Shown here one piece after another: positions 1 to 12,500 of a stretch of 64,000 nt of DNA (position 1 is its first letter; each line of letters starts with the position of its first letter). Made by a program: the position numbers and the translations under genes. The DNA comes from Parachlamydia sp. AcF125. GTDB taxonomy: Bacteria > Chlamydiota > Chlamydiia > Chlamydiales > Parachlamydiaceae. The stretch is from assembly GCF_018342475.1 (NCBI RefSeq), contig NZ_JAEMUD010000002.1, positions 62,001-126,000 on the forward strand, read 5' to 3'. Below the pieces are notes generated by a model that did not search any database, was not told where the DNA came from, and saw only the letters and a program-made list of their open reading frames with translations.

Positions 1-255
1 AGTTGCTATCATCCCTCTTCGAGCGTGTAGAAAAAATGCCAAGCCTTTTTCTTTTTAGCAACCTTTAAGGGCGTATTACAAAATGGGATAGCCGCTTTTT
101 CCTTATTTAATTCAGTAGATCATGAGAGAGAAGTAGTTTAAAAGATAAGTTATGATAATTAATGGATCAAATAAACGATATTATTGGCCTAAGCCTTTCT
201 AAAAAATATTTAAAAAATAATTTGCTAATTGGTGTTTAGTTTTTTTCCTTTGTCA
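1..255. other. AT-rich intergenic DNA, no gene seen
   Basis: No convincing open frame, RNA or repeat is visible from the left edge to the promoter of the first NACHT gene. The sequence is AT-rich with several homopolymer runs. It could hold the 3' flank of a gene lying outside the window. Confidence 0.5.
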
Positions 256-285
256 TTGACTCTTAACCTTTCCTGCAAATATAAT
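256..285 (+). promoter_or_regulatory. sigma-70-like promoter of first NACHT gene
   Basis: TTGACT (256-261), an 18-base spacer and a perfect TATAAT (280-285), with the start codon 33 bases after the -10 box. The paralog at 22695 has TTGACA-18-TATATT at the same distance from its ATG, which supports a real and shared promoter for this gene type. Confidence 0.7.
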
Positions 286-317
286 ATTTTTTCTAATAAC
301 TAGATAAGATAACTACA

Positions 318-3300
318 ATGCGCATAAATGCTAGCTTTTTAGTAAAAGCAGACCAAGTATCTGACTATATCCCTGGGTTGAGTACCATCGCTAACTTGAT
401 CGATTTATTCCACAAATGCGCGGTGCTTCCGGCAAAGCAAAAAGCAAACATTTCAAATAGCCATTATTACACCTATTTACAGCAAAAGGGCTTTTCTCGC
501 TGTGTTGTGCTGCTCATACCCGTAATAGGAAATGTTAGTGTAGCCATCTATGATTTTGCTAAAAGTAAATATAAACATAAAAACGCTGCGCTTGCGACTG
601 CGCGGCCAGTTCCTCCTTCTGCTTCCCAAGCTTCTCCAAATTGCACTCCCCCTGAATCTATTAAAGGGCTTGTTGTGGATACTGGTCGCCAGCTCGGCAA
701 GCATGCAAAAAGCTTAGTGATGAGCAAAAGAGAAGTTAGGGTGAGCAATGCAGTTCAGCAAGACTATTCTCAAGCCACCCTTATGGCAGGTTGTAATGAA
801 AAAACAGCTCAGCAATTAGCCATAGGGGTTTATGAAAAGCAATCTCAAGGAAGTAGCCCATTGGTAGAATGGTCTTCTGATAGGCCTGGCTACTGCGAAC
901 ATAGCTTTAAAGAGCCTTTTATGGCTCTTTATCCCCATTTAACCCAACCTGGGCCCCTCAAGCCTCTGGCTATTGTTAAAGATAATCAGTTAGCAGGGTC
1001 AAATTCTCACATGCATATATACTCTAGCTCTGTTATTCACTATGGGATGCGGCCCTCTAGGTTATCAGAAGCAGAGCTTCACAAAAAGCTAAAGGATTTG
1101 CAGCAACTCAGATGCCCTAGCTGCATAAAAGATTTGATTGTGCAGGGGCATAAATTTTTAAAAGAAATAGAAGAGGAAGCTGCTCTGCATGGCGTCTTTT
1201 ACCTAGCCACCGCTTATGAACTACATCTCTCCCTTAACATACAAGAATATAGTTTTGAGCGGCAAGCACTTAATCAATATCTAGGCAAGCTGGAGAACAG
1301 CTTAAAAGAAGGAGAAAGTTTACTGCATTATTTTGCGACTCATGAAAATAGAAGCATTTTTATCTATCTTTTTGCTGAAAGGCCAAATATAAAATCTCAC
1401 ATGGACACCCTAGCCGGGAACCTAGCCAAAGAAACGCCTTTACATATAGCTATTAAGAGCGGATCTATACCAATTGTGCAGTTTCTACTTGAGCAGGGAG
1501 CTGATGTAAAAAAACTAGACAGCTTACAGAATAATGCTCTGCATCACGCTTGTCAGTCAAAGAAAGATTGCGAGGATCTCGTCCGCATTTTGCTGCAATA
1601 CGAGCCTGCCCTTATGGAAGCTAAAAATGGGGATGGCCAGACCCCTTTACGCTTAGCCGCATTGACAGGCAATGAGAAAAGTGTGGAATACTTGCTAGGC
1701 CAATTTGCAGTAGGGGCTAAGCTGGATCATCAAGACAAAGATGGAAATACCCCCTTGCATTTGGCGATTATTGGAAAAGGAAGCTCTTCTAAACAGGTAG
1801 CGGGGAATTATGCCAAAATTATTGTAGCTTTAGTAAAAAAAGGAGCTAACCTCCATACCTTAAATCATAAAAAACAAACGGTCTTAGCTCTTATCCTTGA
1901 AAATAAAATTATCACAAAGGCTTTAGTTCGAGCCAAACTAAGTCCACAAATCCTGGTTAGCTTTCTTCAAGATTGTTACCTTTCTCAAGAAACCCTTTCT
2001 ATTTTCAGAATTAAAGCGCAGCAAAATTGGGAATTTAAAGTTCCTTTAGAAGAAATCTACGTGCGCTTAGGCATGATTGAGCACAAGGGAAGGAATACCT
2101 GCGACCAAATTCCGAATGGGCATTCCGAATATTTACAAGATGCTCGCATTCCGACTTATGAAACTATTCTCGAGCCCAAAGAAAAGGTTGAAATCGAACA
2201 GCTTTTTGGATACGCGCCCCCTATTAAACAAGAAGCCCGAAAAATTTACGTTCAAGGGACTGCTGGTATTGGTAAGAGTACCTTATGCCACTACATCGCT
2301 TATCGCTGGGCAAAAGGGCAACTCTGGCAAGCCTCCTTTACTTACCTTTTTTGGATTCCCCTAAGGAATTTAACTTTGAGGAAATATCCTGATCATAAAA
2401 AGTATACCGCGGTTGACCTGATAGCAAAAGAGTATGAAGGAAAAATCCCTCGTAGTGTACTTGAAGCTTGCCTAAATGATGTAAATGATGAAAGTGATAA
2501 TAGCTTTAGAAAAAAATCTCTTCTTATTCTAGATGGTTATGATGAGCTTTCTGCAGATGCCCAGGCAAACACAAGCTTAGCAGCAGCTTTCAAGCAGCTA
2601 AAAGAGTTATTTCCCAATATTTTGATCACCTCAAGGCCTGGCAGCTGTTATTTTGAGCGCTCTTGTGAGCTAGAGCTTTTAGGCTTTGATAAAGAAGGCG
2701 TTAATCGTTATATAGACAGATTTTTTAAACACGTTCAAGCCGAAGAGAAAAAAGAAAAACTCTACCATCTATTAAACGCCTCTCCCCAGGTATTAAGTCT
2801 GGCACAAATTCCTATTAACTTAACTCTTCTGTGTTGTCTCTTTAATGAAGATCCACAGATCTTTGATAATGAACAAACTGTTACGATGAGCACTATTTAC
2901 GCGCGGGTAGTTAACTGGATGTATCAATGGTTTCTTTTAAGAAGAATTGACCAACGACAATCCAGACAAACTAAAGAGCAAATTTTGGCAGAGAAAAATC
3001 TGCGCCAAAATCCAGAAGTAGCCTATATTGCGGCCGCTTTTGAAGAGATGGCCGATTTTGCGATGAAAAATAATACCCTTTATCTAAGTAAGCAAGAAAT
3101 CGAAGATTTTAGAGGTAACAAAATCTCATCTAATGAGCTTGCAGATTGCGGGCTTATGCGCATCCCCGAAGCGGAAGAAAAAGGGTATTTTATCCATTTA
3201 ACCTTCCAAGAGTTTTTAGCCGCTTCAAAAGTTGCCAATCAATATCTTACAGGAGAAAGACAGGCATGCCAAGCATTTGTACAAAATTACAAGTTTGAGC

Positions 3301-5816
3301 CCCGCTACGCTCTCGTTTTGCGCATGATTGCCGGCAGCCTTTCTCTGGCTACTTCAAATAATCGCCGCTATGGGGGGGCGCTTCAGTCTTTTTTTGACGA
3401 TCTTTTTGCTATGCCGCACGACTTAGCTATCAATAGCGAGCTTGTCTTAATTGCAGATTGTTTTGAAGAGTGTCAAGATCCTACCGTAGTGAAGCAGTAT
3501 GATGGCTTTATTGAGCTTTTGAAAGACTATATGAAGTATCTCTGTTTACAAGGCTTAGGGTTTGAACGATTTCTCAGCAATAAAAATCTCCTTAATCATC
3601 CCGAAATAGTGCGTACTATCACCGAATTGTTATTCGATCCACAGACAAATCAAAACATGCTAAAAATCTTAGTACGTACTGAGGGAGCCGGACTAAGCTT
3701 AACTTCAGAAATAATAGGAGTGATTGTTGAAGAGCTTAAGGATCCTAAAAAAGATTCCAAAGCTAAAAGGCTTGCTAGCTATATTTTAGAAGAAACAGTA
3801 AGGCAAAGAGGTGAGCTTCCGAAAGAAGCATTAGCAGCTCTCATCCAAGCCTTCCAAGAAGGCGATAGAAGGACTAAAGTTCGTATTTTTAGTGCCCTAC
3901 GAACAATAATAAACCATGTTGGTGGGCTTTCCGAAGAAGCGCTAGCGGCTCTCATTCAAGCTCTTAAAGAAGGGGACAATTTGACTAAAGATTGTGTTGC
4001 CTATGCCTTAAAAGAAGTGGCAATACAAGGAGGCAAGTTTGCTAAAGAAGCACTAGCGGCTCTTATTCAAGTTCTTAAAGAAAGTGATAATTTGATTAAA
4101 AGTTGTGCTATTAAGGCCTTAGGAGCAATGGCTATACAAGGAGGAGAGCTTGCTAGAGAAGCGTTAGCGGCCCTCATCCAAGCCTTCCAAGAGGGTGATA
4201 GCGAGATTAAAGATTGTGCTGCTAGCGCTCTAGGAACAATAGCAAAGCAAGAAGGAGAGCTTGCTAGAGAAGCCTTAGCAGCTCTCATCCAAGCCCTAAA
4301 AGAAGACGATAGAGGGACTAAAGATTCTGCTGCTAGTGCTCTAGGAACAATAGTAAAACAAGGAGGTGAGCTTTCGGAAGAAGGGTTAGCGGTCCTCGTC
4401 CAGGCCCTCAAAGAAGACGATAGAAGGACTAAAGATTATGCTGTTTTTGTCCTAAGAGCAATAGCAGAACAAGGAGACGAGTTCCCGGAAGAAGGGTTAG
4501 CGGTTCTCATCCAGGCTTTTAAAGAAGGCGATGAAGAGACTAGACGTTCTGCTGCTGGCACCCTAGGAGCAATAGCAACACAAGGAGGTGAGTTCCCAGA
4601 AGAGGGGCTAGCGGCTCTCATCCAAGTTCTTAAAGAAGAAGATAGCCTGGCTAAAGGTTATGCTGATAGTGCTCTAGGAAGAATGGGACAGCAAGAAGAT
4701 AAGCTTTTGAAAGAGGCGCTAGTTGCTCTCATCCGGGCTTTTAAAGAAGGCGATGAGGAGACTAAAAGTTCTGCTGCTGGCACTCTAGGAGCGATAGCAA
4801 GGCAAGGATATGAGCTTCCGGAAGAAGGGCTAGTGGCCCTCATCCGGGCCTTCAAAGAAGGAGATAGAAGGACTAAAGATTGTGCTGCTTTTGTCCTAGG
4901 AGCAATAGCAGAACAGAGAGGTGAGCTTCCGAAGGAAGGACTAGCGGCTCTCATTCAAGCCTTTAAAGAGGGCGATGGAGAGACTAAACGTTCTGCTGCT
5001 TCGGGTTTAAGAGAAATAACAAAACAAGGAATTGAGCTTCTGAAAGAAGGGCTAGCCGCTCTCATCCAAGCTCTCAAAGAAGGAGACAACTTGGCTAAAA
5101 GTGAGGCTGCTAGAGCTCTAGGAATAATAGCAATGCACGGATATGAGCTTCCGAAAGAAGGACTAGTGGCCCTCATCCAGGCTTTTAAAGAAGGAGATAG
5201 AAGGACTAAAGATTGGGCTACTTTTGCCCTAAAAGCAATAGCAGAACAGAGAGGCGAGCTTCCGGAAAAAGGGCTAGCGGCTCTCATCCAGGCTCTTAAA
5301 GAAGACGATAGTAATGCTCAACGCTGGGCTGCTAATGCCCTAGAAGCTATAGCAATACAAGGAGGCGAGCTTTCGAAAGAAGTACTAGCTGCTCTCATCG
5401 AAACTCTCAAAGAAGGAGATAATTTGGCTAAAGGTGAGGCTGCTAGTGCTCTAGAAACAATGGCAACACAAGGAAGTGAGCTTTCGAAAGAAGTACTAGC
5501 CGCTCTCATCGAAACTCTCACAGAAGGCGATAGAAAGACTAGAGCCTATGCTACCGATGCTCTACAAAAAGTGGATAAAGACACATTATTAAAAATGAGT
5601 CGTAAGGCCTTTGCTTTAATCGCTAAAGTTTGTTTCTTTACAAAGAGCAGCTTTTCAGTTAAAGGCCAGCGAGCGCAAATTTCCGACAAGAGAATAACTT
5701 ATGCATGCGAAGAGAGGTTAACGCTCACCTACGAGGAAATAAGGGAACAACTACCTTTGGAGCTTGCTATATGGCGGGCGCGACTAGACAGTCTTAGCCC
5801 GACTGAGGTTTCTTAA
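318..5816 (+). CDS. NACHT ATPase with ankyrin and HEAT-like repeats (paralog 1)
   Basis: 1832-residue STAND-type NTPase. The N-terminus (MRINASFLVKADQVSDYIPG) carries a hydrophobic stretch near residues 62-80 that could touch a membrane. A linker follows, then ankyrin repeats at about 370-540 (KETPLHIAI, GQTPLRLAA, GNTPLHLAI). The NACHT core has Walker A GTAGIGKST near 645-653, Walker B LLILDGYDEL near 736 and the winged-helix motif HLTFQEFLAA. Sixteen 37-residue HEAT-like repeats span residues 1166-1757, followed by a 70-residue C-terminal domain common to all four paralogs. Such proteins bind a ligand through the repeats and oligomerise on NTP binding. Whether this one is a secreted host-directed effector or an intracellular defence sensor cannot be told from sequence. 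No obvious Shine-Dalgarno; the ATG is fixed by matching paralog 4. Confidence 0.9.
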   Translation: MRINASFLVKADQVSDYIPGLSTIANLIDLFHKCAVLPAKQKANISNSHYYTYLQQKGFSRCVVLLIPVIGNVSVAIYDFAKSKYKHKNAALATARPVPPSASQASPNCTPPESIKGLVVDTGRQLGKHAKSLVMSKREVRVSNAVQQDYSQATLMAGCNEKTAQQLAIGVYEKQSQGSSPLVEWSSDRPGYCEHSFKEPFMALYPHLTQPGPLKPLAIVKDNQLAGSNSHMHIYSSSVIHYGMRPSRLSEAELHKKLKDLQQLRCPSCIKDLIVQGHKFLKEIEEEAALHGVFYLATAYELHLSLNIQEYSFERQALNQYLGKLENSLKEGESLLHYFATHENRSIFIYLFAERPNIKSHMDTLAGNLAKETPLHIAIKSGSIPIVQFLLEQGADVKKLDSLQNNALHHACQSKKDCEDLVRILLQYEPALMEAKNGDGQTPLRLAALTGNEKSVEYLLGQFAVGAKLDHQDKDGNTPLHLAIIGKGSSSKQVAGNYAKIIVALVKKGANLHTLNHKKQTVLALILENKIITKALVRAKLSPQILVSFLQDCYLSQETLSIFRIKAQQNWEFKVPLEEIYVRLGMIEHKGRNTCDQIPNGHSEYLQDARIPTYETILEPKEKVEIEQLFGYAPPIKQEARKIYVQGTAGIGKSTLCHYIAYRWAKGQLWQASFTYLFWIPLRNLTLRKYPDHKKYTAVDLIAKEYEGKIPRSVLEACLNDVNDESDNSFRKKSLLILDGYDELSADAQANTSLAAAFKQLKELFPNILITSRPGSCYFERSCELELLGFDKEGVNRYIDRFFKHVQAEEKKEKLYHLLNASPQVLSLAQIPINLTLLCCLFNEDPQIFDNEQTVTMSTIYARVVNWMYQWFLLRRIDQRQSRQTKEQILAEKNLRQNPEVAYIAAAFEEMADFAMKNNTLYLSKQEIEDFRGNKISSNELADCGLMRIPEAEEKGYFIHLTFQEFLAASKVANQYLTGERQACQAFVQNYKFEPRYALVLRMIAGSLSLATSNNRRYGGALQSFFDDLFAMPHDLAINSELVLIADCFEECQDPTVVKQYDGFIELLKDYMKYLCLQGLGFERFLSNKNLLNHPEIVRTITELLFDPQTNQNMLKILVRTEGAGLSLTSEIIGVIVEELKDPKKDSKAKRLASYILEETVRQRGELPKEALAALIQAFQEGDRRTKVRIFSALRTIINHVGGLSEEALAALIQALKEGDNLTKDCVAYALKEVAIQGGKFAKEALAALIQVLKESDNLIKSCAIKALGAMAIQGGELAREALAALIQAFQEGDSEIKDCAASALGTIAKQEGELAREALAALIQALKEDDRGTKDSAASALGTIVKQGGELSEEGLAVLVQALKEDDRRTKDYAVFVLRAIAEQGDEFPEEGLAVLIQAFKEGDEETRRSAAGTLGAIATQGGEFPEEGLAALIQVLKEEDSLAKGYADSALGRMGQQEDKLLKEALVALIRAFKEGDEETKSSAAGTLGAIARQGYELPEEGLVALIRAFKEGDRRTKDCAAFVLGAIAEQRGELPKEGLAALIQAFKEGDGETKRSAASGLREITKQGIELLKEGLAALIQALKEGDNLAKSEAARALGIIAMHGYELPKEGLVALIQAFKEGDRRTKDWATFALKAIAEQRGELPEKGLAALIQALKEDDSNAQRWAANALEAIAIQGGELSKEVLAALIETLKEGDNLAKGEAASALETMATQGSELSKEVLAALIETLTEGDRKTRAYATDALQKVDKDTLLKMSRKAFALIAKVCFFTKSSFSVKGQRAQISDKRITYACEERLTLTYEEIREQLPLELAIWRARLDSLSPTEVS
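3813..5588 (+). repeat. 16 tandem 111-bp units coding HEAT-like repeats
   Basis: Sixteen units of exactly 37 codons with the pattern ELxKEALAALIQALKEGD, then a variable stretch, AAxALxxIA and a Q-G-G-like end. The two conserved blocks look like the paired helices of HEAT/PBS-lyase repeats; residues 19-26 of each unit vary most. The regularity also makes long antisense open frames, which are shadows. Confidence 0.85.
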
Positions 5817-6501
5817 GAGTCCATCAATCAATACTAAAAGAGGTTGCTATTGCAGCTCTTAAAACATGGCGCAAAAGGTTAAGTCTTTTAATCTGAGCTT
5901 CTCAATAAAAAAGTGCCTTAAAAGTGCCTAAGCCTGTTTAAAAAATGAAAAAGGCTTGACTCAAAGTATCCTTAAAGAATCGGCATTAAAAAATAAAGAT
6001 TTTTTAAGGATATGTCAAAAGCCCATGGAAATATATTTTGTGCTACAGAGGCAATTAAATGCTAGTCTACGCAATTCTCCTCATACTAAGATGAATGAAA
6101 GCGGAAGAAATGGAAATAAAAGATATCAGCTAAATTTCCGAACAAAAAATAAAACCTAGCTCAGCTTCTAATGCCTTGTTTTGTTCGAGGAGAAGCTAGC
6201 CAAACAGCCTTGCAATGTATTTGGGGATCATCGGCAAGGCTAAGCTCAAAATACGTGGCAGCTAGCCACAGAAGCTGGCCTCCACATTTAAGGCTGTGAC
6301 TATTAGCTTTAATCTTTCCTTTTAACGTTAACAGCATCAAGCGAATCCTTGTTATTCCTATCATCAGGATGTAGGAGGGTGTATGGATAGCTCCGTTATA
6401 ATGTGAAGCTAATTCAAAAAATCTCCGGCTCCTCTATTATGGATGTACGTTTAAGTGCTGCGGTAGCAGCTCCTTTTTGACATCAGCTTCGATAATGGGA
6501 G
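5817..6501. other. intergenic, convergent gene ends
   Basis: Lies between the 3' ends of two converging NACHT genes. Short open frames of about 67 codons occur on both strands (5956-6159 plus, 6161-6364 minus), but none has a ribosome site or recognisable product. No clear terminator hairpin found. Confidence 0.4.
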
Positions 6502-9500
6502 TCATTGAGAACTTTCCCTAGAGCTAAGGTGATCTAGCCGTTTGCGCCATACAGCGAGCTCCTTAGGTAGCTTTTTTCTTATTTCCTCATAGCTAAGCAT
6601 GTGCTTATCTTCCAAGAAATAAACTTCCCTTTTGTCAGAAATTTGAACCTTTTGCTCTTTAATTGAAAAGCTATCCTCCGTAAAGAAACAAACCCTAGTG
6701 ATCAAAGGAAACGCCTCTATGGCCATTTTTAATAAAGTTTTTTTATGGATAGCCTCTAGAATAGAGATAGCCAAGCTTTTAGCATCAGAATCACCTTCCT
6801 TGAAAATTCGTATGAGAGTAGCTAGCGCTTCGTTTGGAATCTCACACTCTTGTATCGCTATTGTTCTTAGCACAAAGGCCGCATTTCCTCTGGCAACAGA
6901 ATTGCCATCCTGGAGAATTTGGATAAGAGAATCTATCCCTTCCTTAGAAAACTTTTTTTCTAGTTTTATCATTGTTGCTAAAGCATTGGCAGTATGCGTT
7001 TGAGTATCAAAATCGCTTTCTTTAAAAATGCGAATAAGAGCAACTAACGATTCTATAGGAAGCTTTCCCCCGCTTTGTATCACTTCTCCTAAGGCATGTG
7101 CAGCAAGTTTTTTTGCATTAAGGTCGCCTTCCCTGAGAATTTGGCTAAAAGCATCTATTACTTCCTTAGTAAACTCACCTTTGCTTTGCACTACTGCTTT
7201 TAAAGCATTGGTGGCACATTTTTTGGTGTTAGAATCTCCTTCTTTCAAGAAGTGGATAAGAGTATCTACGGCCTCTTTAGGAAGCTTGCACCCATTTTGT
7301 GCTGCCGCTCCTAAAGCATTAATAGCAAAATTTTTGGCTGCTACTGAATGTAGGGCATCAAGCCCACCACGATTGATGTATTGGGGAAGAACTTCCATTG
7401 GTGGAAGCTTGCCTCCGCTTTCTGGCCTATTACCTAGTGCGTGAGCGGCAGGCTTTTTGGGAGTAGAGGTGGCCTTCTTAAGGAATTGGATGAGAGCATC
7501 CACTGCTTCTTTAGGAAGCTTATCTTTCTGCTCTACTATTACTCTTAGAGTGTCGGCAGCACGCTCTTGGGCAGCAGGATCGTTTTCTTGGAGAATTTGG
7601 ATAAGCGCGCCTATCTCTTTCTTAGAAAGCTTGCCTCCTAGCCTTACCATTACTTTTAGACCATGAATGATATGCCTTTTGGTAACATATTCCTCCTCTT
7701 CGAGAAGTTTGGTGAGAGCATCTATTGCTTCTTTAGCAACCTCATCTCCTTGTGTCCCCACTGCACCAAGGGCATCAGCAGCATGCCTTTTGTCACCGTT
7801 CTGGCCCTTCTCAAGAATTTGGATAAGAGCATCTACGGCTTCTTTAGCAAGCTCATCTCCTTGAGCCCCCACTGCTCCAAGGGCATCAGCAGCATGCATT
7901 TTGTCACCATGCTCGCCCTTCTCAAGAATTTGGATAAGAGCATCTAAGGCTTCTTTAGGAAGCTTGTTTCCTAGCTTTGCCATTATTGATAAGCTCTCAA
8001 TAGCGCAACTTTTTGTAGCAGGGTGGCCTTCTTTAAGGATGGGGATGAGAGCATCTGCGGCTTCTTTGGGAAGCTTGCCTTGATTTTCTGCTACTGTTCC
8101 TAGGAGGTCGGCAGCATAGCGTTTTGTAACAGAATCCTTTTCCTTGAGAAGCTGGATGAGAACCTCTACTAATTCCTTAGTAGGCTCGCTTTCTTTTGGT
8201 ATCAGTACTCCTAGAGCATAGGCAGCAAATCCCTTGGTATAAGGATCTCCCTCCTTAAGCAGTGAGATGAAAATATTTAGCACTTCTCTAGGAAGCTTCT
8301 TCTCTTGTGGCATCACTGCTCTTAAGGCCGCCACAGCAAACTTTTTGGCCTCAAAATCGTTCTCCTTAAGAATTTGGATAAAGATGTTTACCACTTCCTT
8401 AGGAAGTTTGATTCCTTGTCCTATTATCCTTTTTAGAGTATCAACAGCAAACCTTTTGGCCTCAACATTGCCCTCCTTAAGAATTTGGTTGAAAGCATCT
8501 CCCACTTCCTTAGAAAGCTTCTCTCCTCGTTGTAACAAGGCTTCCATAGCATTCATTTTAGCTAAAGGATCGCCCTTTTTAAGAATTTGGATGAGAGCAT
8601 CAAGAGCTTTTCTCGAAAGCTCTCCACCTTGTTTTGTTATGGCCTGTAGGGCATTAGCAGCATAACCTTTAGTCCCTTCATCGCCTTCTTTAAGTGCTTG
8701 TATGAGAGCGTCTAGTGCTTCCTTAGCAATCTCGCCTTCTTGTTGTACCAATGTTTTTAGGGTATGGACAGCACCCATTCTTTCAAGAGAATTGCCTCTT
8801 TGAAGAATTTGGATGAGGGCATCTAATGCTTCCTTTGCAAGTTCCCCTCTGTTTTGTGCTACAGCTCCTATGCCATTAACAATAAATACTCCTGCAGCAT
8901 GATTCTTCTCTTTGAAAACTTGAAGAAGGGTATTTAACACTTCTTTAGGAAGCTTGTCTTTGCCTTGTGCCACTGCTCTTAGAGCATTGGTAGCAGAACT
9001 TTTGGCCTTAGAATCGCCTCTTTGAAGAATTTGGATAAGAATCTCTATCGCCTCATTAGAAAGCTGATTTTCTTGCTTGGCCATCTTTTCTACGGCACTA
9101 AGTGCATATTGTTGGGCAACAGAATCGCCATCCGGAGAGTGGAGAATTCTAATAATAGATTTCACTATTCCAGGAGCTAGCCGTTGCCCAGATCCTACGA
9201 GACTTATTAAGGTCCTTAGGATATTTTTCTTCGTCTTAAGACCAAGTAGTAATCCTCGGATAGTCCCTATTATTTGGGGATGATTAAGAAGGTTTTTATT
9301 CCTGAGCAAACGTTCAGAGCCTAAACCTAACCCAGAGAGGTGTGGTATATAGTCTTTTACAACTTCAATGAAGCTCTTATACTGCCTCACCAGAGCAGGA
9401 TTTTGGCACTCCTCAAAGCACTCCGCAATCAAATTGAGTTCACTTCTGATAGCTAGGTCTTGAGGTTCAGCAAAAAGATCGTCAAAGAAGGATTGTAGGG

Positions 9501-12500
9501 GATTTGAAACTAAATAAAGTCGATTACCTGAAGTCAAAAGAGAAATATAACCGGCAATCATGCGTAAAACTAGACTATAGCGAGGATTAGGCTTATAGTC
9601 TCTCACAAAATTTTGACATGCTTGCCTATTTTCTCCCGTAAGATATTGATTGGCAACTTTTGAAGCGGTTAAAAACTCTTGGAAGGTTAAGTGAATAAAA
9701 TACCCTCGTTCATCAGGAATGCGCATCAGTCCACAATCTATAAGCTCATTAGAAGTGATGGCCTTACCTCTAAAGTGATCGATTTCTTGCTTACTTAGAT
9801 AAAGGGTATTATTTTTCATCGCAAAATCGGCCATCTCTTCAAAAACGGCCGCAATATTGGCCACTTCTGGGTTTTGGCGCAGGTTTTTTTCTGCCAAAAT
9901 GTGTTCTTGGGTTTGATTAGATTGGCTCTGGCCAATCCTTCTTAAAAGAAACCACTTATACATCCAGTTAACCATGCGCTCATAAATGGCAGTCATCGTG
10001 ATCGATTGATCGGTATCAAACACCTGAGAGTCTTCGTTAAATAGGCAACAAAGCAGGGATAAGTTAATGGGAATATGAGCCAGGCTCAAAATCTGAGGAG
10101 AAGAGTTTAATAGATGGTAGAGTTTTTCTTTTTTTTCTTCTGCTTGAGCTTGTTTGAAAAATCTATCGATATAACGGCTGATGCCTTCTTTATCAAAACC
10201 TAAAAGCTCTAACTCACAAGAGCGTTCAAAAGAGCAGCTTCCAGGCCTTGAGGTGATCAGAATATGGGGAAATAACTCTTTTAGCTCCTTAAAGGCTTTA
10301 GCAAGACTAGTGTTTCCTTGTGCCTGTGAAGAGAGTTCGTCATAGCCGTCTAAAATAAGCAGAGTTTTTTCTCGAAAGGCAGGATCGTGTATGCAAGCTT
10401 CGATGACTCGGCGATCAATTTTGCCTTTATATTCCCTAGTAATCAGATCAGCTGGAGTATACTCTTTACTATCCGGATATTTTCTTAAACTCAAGTTTCT
10501 TAGGGGAATCCAAAGGAGATGAGAAAAAGTCCCTTGCCAAAGCTCCTCTTTTGCCCAGCGATAAGCGATATAATGGCATAAGGTGCTTTTCCCAATACCA
10601 GCTGCACCTTGGATATAAATTCTTTTAGTTTCTTTTTCTGCAAGGCTTTCGTGTTCGAAGAGCTTTTCAAGTTCAATATCCTGCTTAGATTCGAAGATGG
10701 TCTCGGAAGTTAGGATGCGACCATCTTGTAGGGAATCGGAATGTGTATGTTTACCAAGTGCTTGGTCGCGTATTTTTCTTTCTGCATTCTCGATGATCCC
10801 TAAACGCACGTAAATTTCTTCTAAAGGGACTTTAAATTCCCAATCTTGCTCTGCTTTGATTCTAAAAATTGAGAGGGTTTCGTGAGAAAGGTAAAAGCTT
10901 TGAAGAGAGCTAGCTAGAAATTGTGGACTTAGGTTTGCCTGAACTAAAACGTCTATAATAGCTTCATTTCCCTTTTTATAAGCAAGCTCTAAGGCCGTTT
11001 TTTTCTCATAGTTTAAGGCATTTAGGCTGGTTCCTTTTTTCACCAAAGCTTCCACGACTTTGCCATAGTGGTCCTTGGCTTTAGTAGAAGATTCGTTCCA
11101 CCCCAGGATCGCTAAATGCAGGGGAGTGTTTCCCTTTTTGTCTTGATGGTCCAGCTCAAGTTGTTCTTCAATTTGATCTAGCAAGTATTCCAAGCTCTTT
11201 GCATTTCCCGCAAATGCAGCCAAGTGTAAAGGTGTCTGGCCTGCGCTATTTTTAGCTTTCCTAAGGGTTGGATCATGTTGCAGTAGAAGCTCAACGATAT
11301 TGAAACAATCTTTTTGAGACCGGCAAGCATGATGCAGAGCATTATTTTGATCACTATCAAGTTTTTTGAAATCCGCTCCTTGATCAAACAGGAATTGCAC
11401 GATAGGTATAGATCCTGTCCTGATAGCCATATGTAAAGGCGTTTCTTTAGCTGTTTTTCCAGCTAACACATTCAGGCCTGATTGCGTATTTTGCCTTTCT
11501 GCAAAGAGATAGATAAAAATACTGAGATTTTCCTGGGCGGCAAAATAGTGCAGTAGGTTTTCTTCATTTACTAACCTTTCCTCCAAGCTGTCCAGGTATT
11601 CATCTAGTGCTTGCCGATCAAACTTATATTCTTGTATGTTAAGGGTGCGATATAATTCATAAGCTGTGGCTAGATAAAAGACTCCATGCAAAGAAATTTC
11701 CTCTTTTGTTTCTTTTAAAAATTTACACCCTTGCGCAATTAAATCTTTTATGCAACCAGGGCATTTCAGTTGCTGCAAATCCTTTAATCTTTTTTGAAGT
11801 TCTATCCCTGACAGCCTAGAAGTGGGCGTACCATGGTAGTGAATGACAGAGCTAGAGTGTATATGCATTTGAGAATTTGCCCCTACTAACTGATTATCTT
11901 TAACAATAGCTAGGGGCTTGGTGGGCTCAAACTTGGTTGATAAATGGGGATAAAGAACCATAAAGGACTCTGTAAGGCTATGTTCACAGCAGCTAGGCTC
12001 ATCAGAAGGCCATGGTTCCAATGAGTTACTTACTTGAGGTTGTTTTTCATAGATTCCAGTTGCTAATTGCCCTGCTATTTTTTGAGTTGCTATTTCTGTC
12101 GTTTTTAACACTACTTCTCCGGGATAACCTGCCGCAACTATAGATAGAGAGCTATCTTCCTGGGTCGCTCCACTTATGTATGTTCCTCCTTTACCCATCA
12201 CCACGCTTGTTGCATTCCCACTTAGCTGACGGTTTTTATCTATGGCCATTCCTTTTCTATCTAGAGGAACCTGTTCCTCGACAGATTCAGGAACCTTGGG
12301 TGCTACCTGAGACATTGGAGTTGGAGTAGAAAGAGGGATTGAAGATTCTCTCTCTTTCTTTTCTTCAAATTTATGTCGTAAAGGAATGCTTGGATTTTGT
12401 CCCCATAGATACCCTTTCTTGTCTAACCTAGAAGCGCAAACTAGGCCGATTAATTTAGCACTAAGTGATAAATAAAGTTTTTTTTCGTTTTCAAAGTAAC

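Noticed and set aside
4067-5521. Long antisense open frames over the HEAT array (also at 6698-9283, 19869-22181 and 25463-27097)
   Set aside because: They follow the 111-base period of the sense repeats, have low-complexity Ser/Ala-rich translations and no ribosome sites.
3813-5588. Regular direct repeats as a possible CRISPR array
   Set aside because: Units are 111 bases, coding, in one frame and diverged; there are no unique spacers of 30-40 bases between identical repeats and no cas genes.
5956-6364. Two 67-codon frames between the converging NACHT genes
   Set aside because: TTG or unsupported starts, no composition or context to back them.
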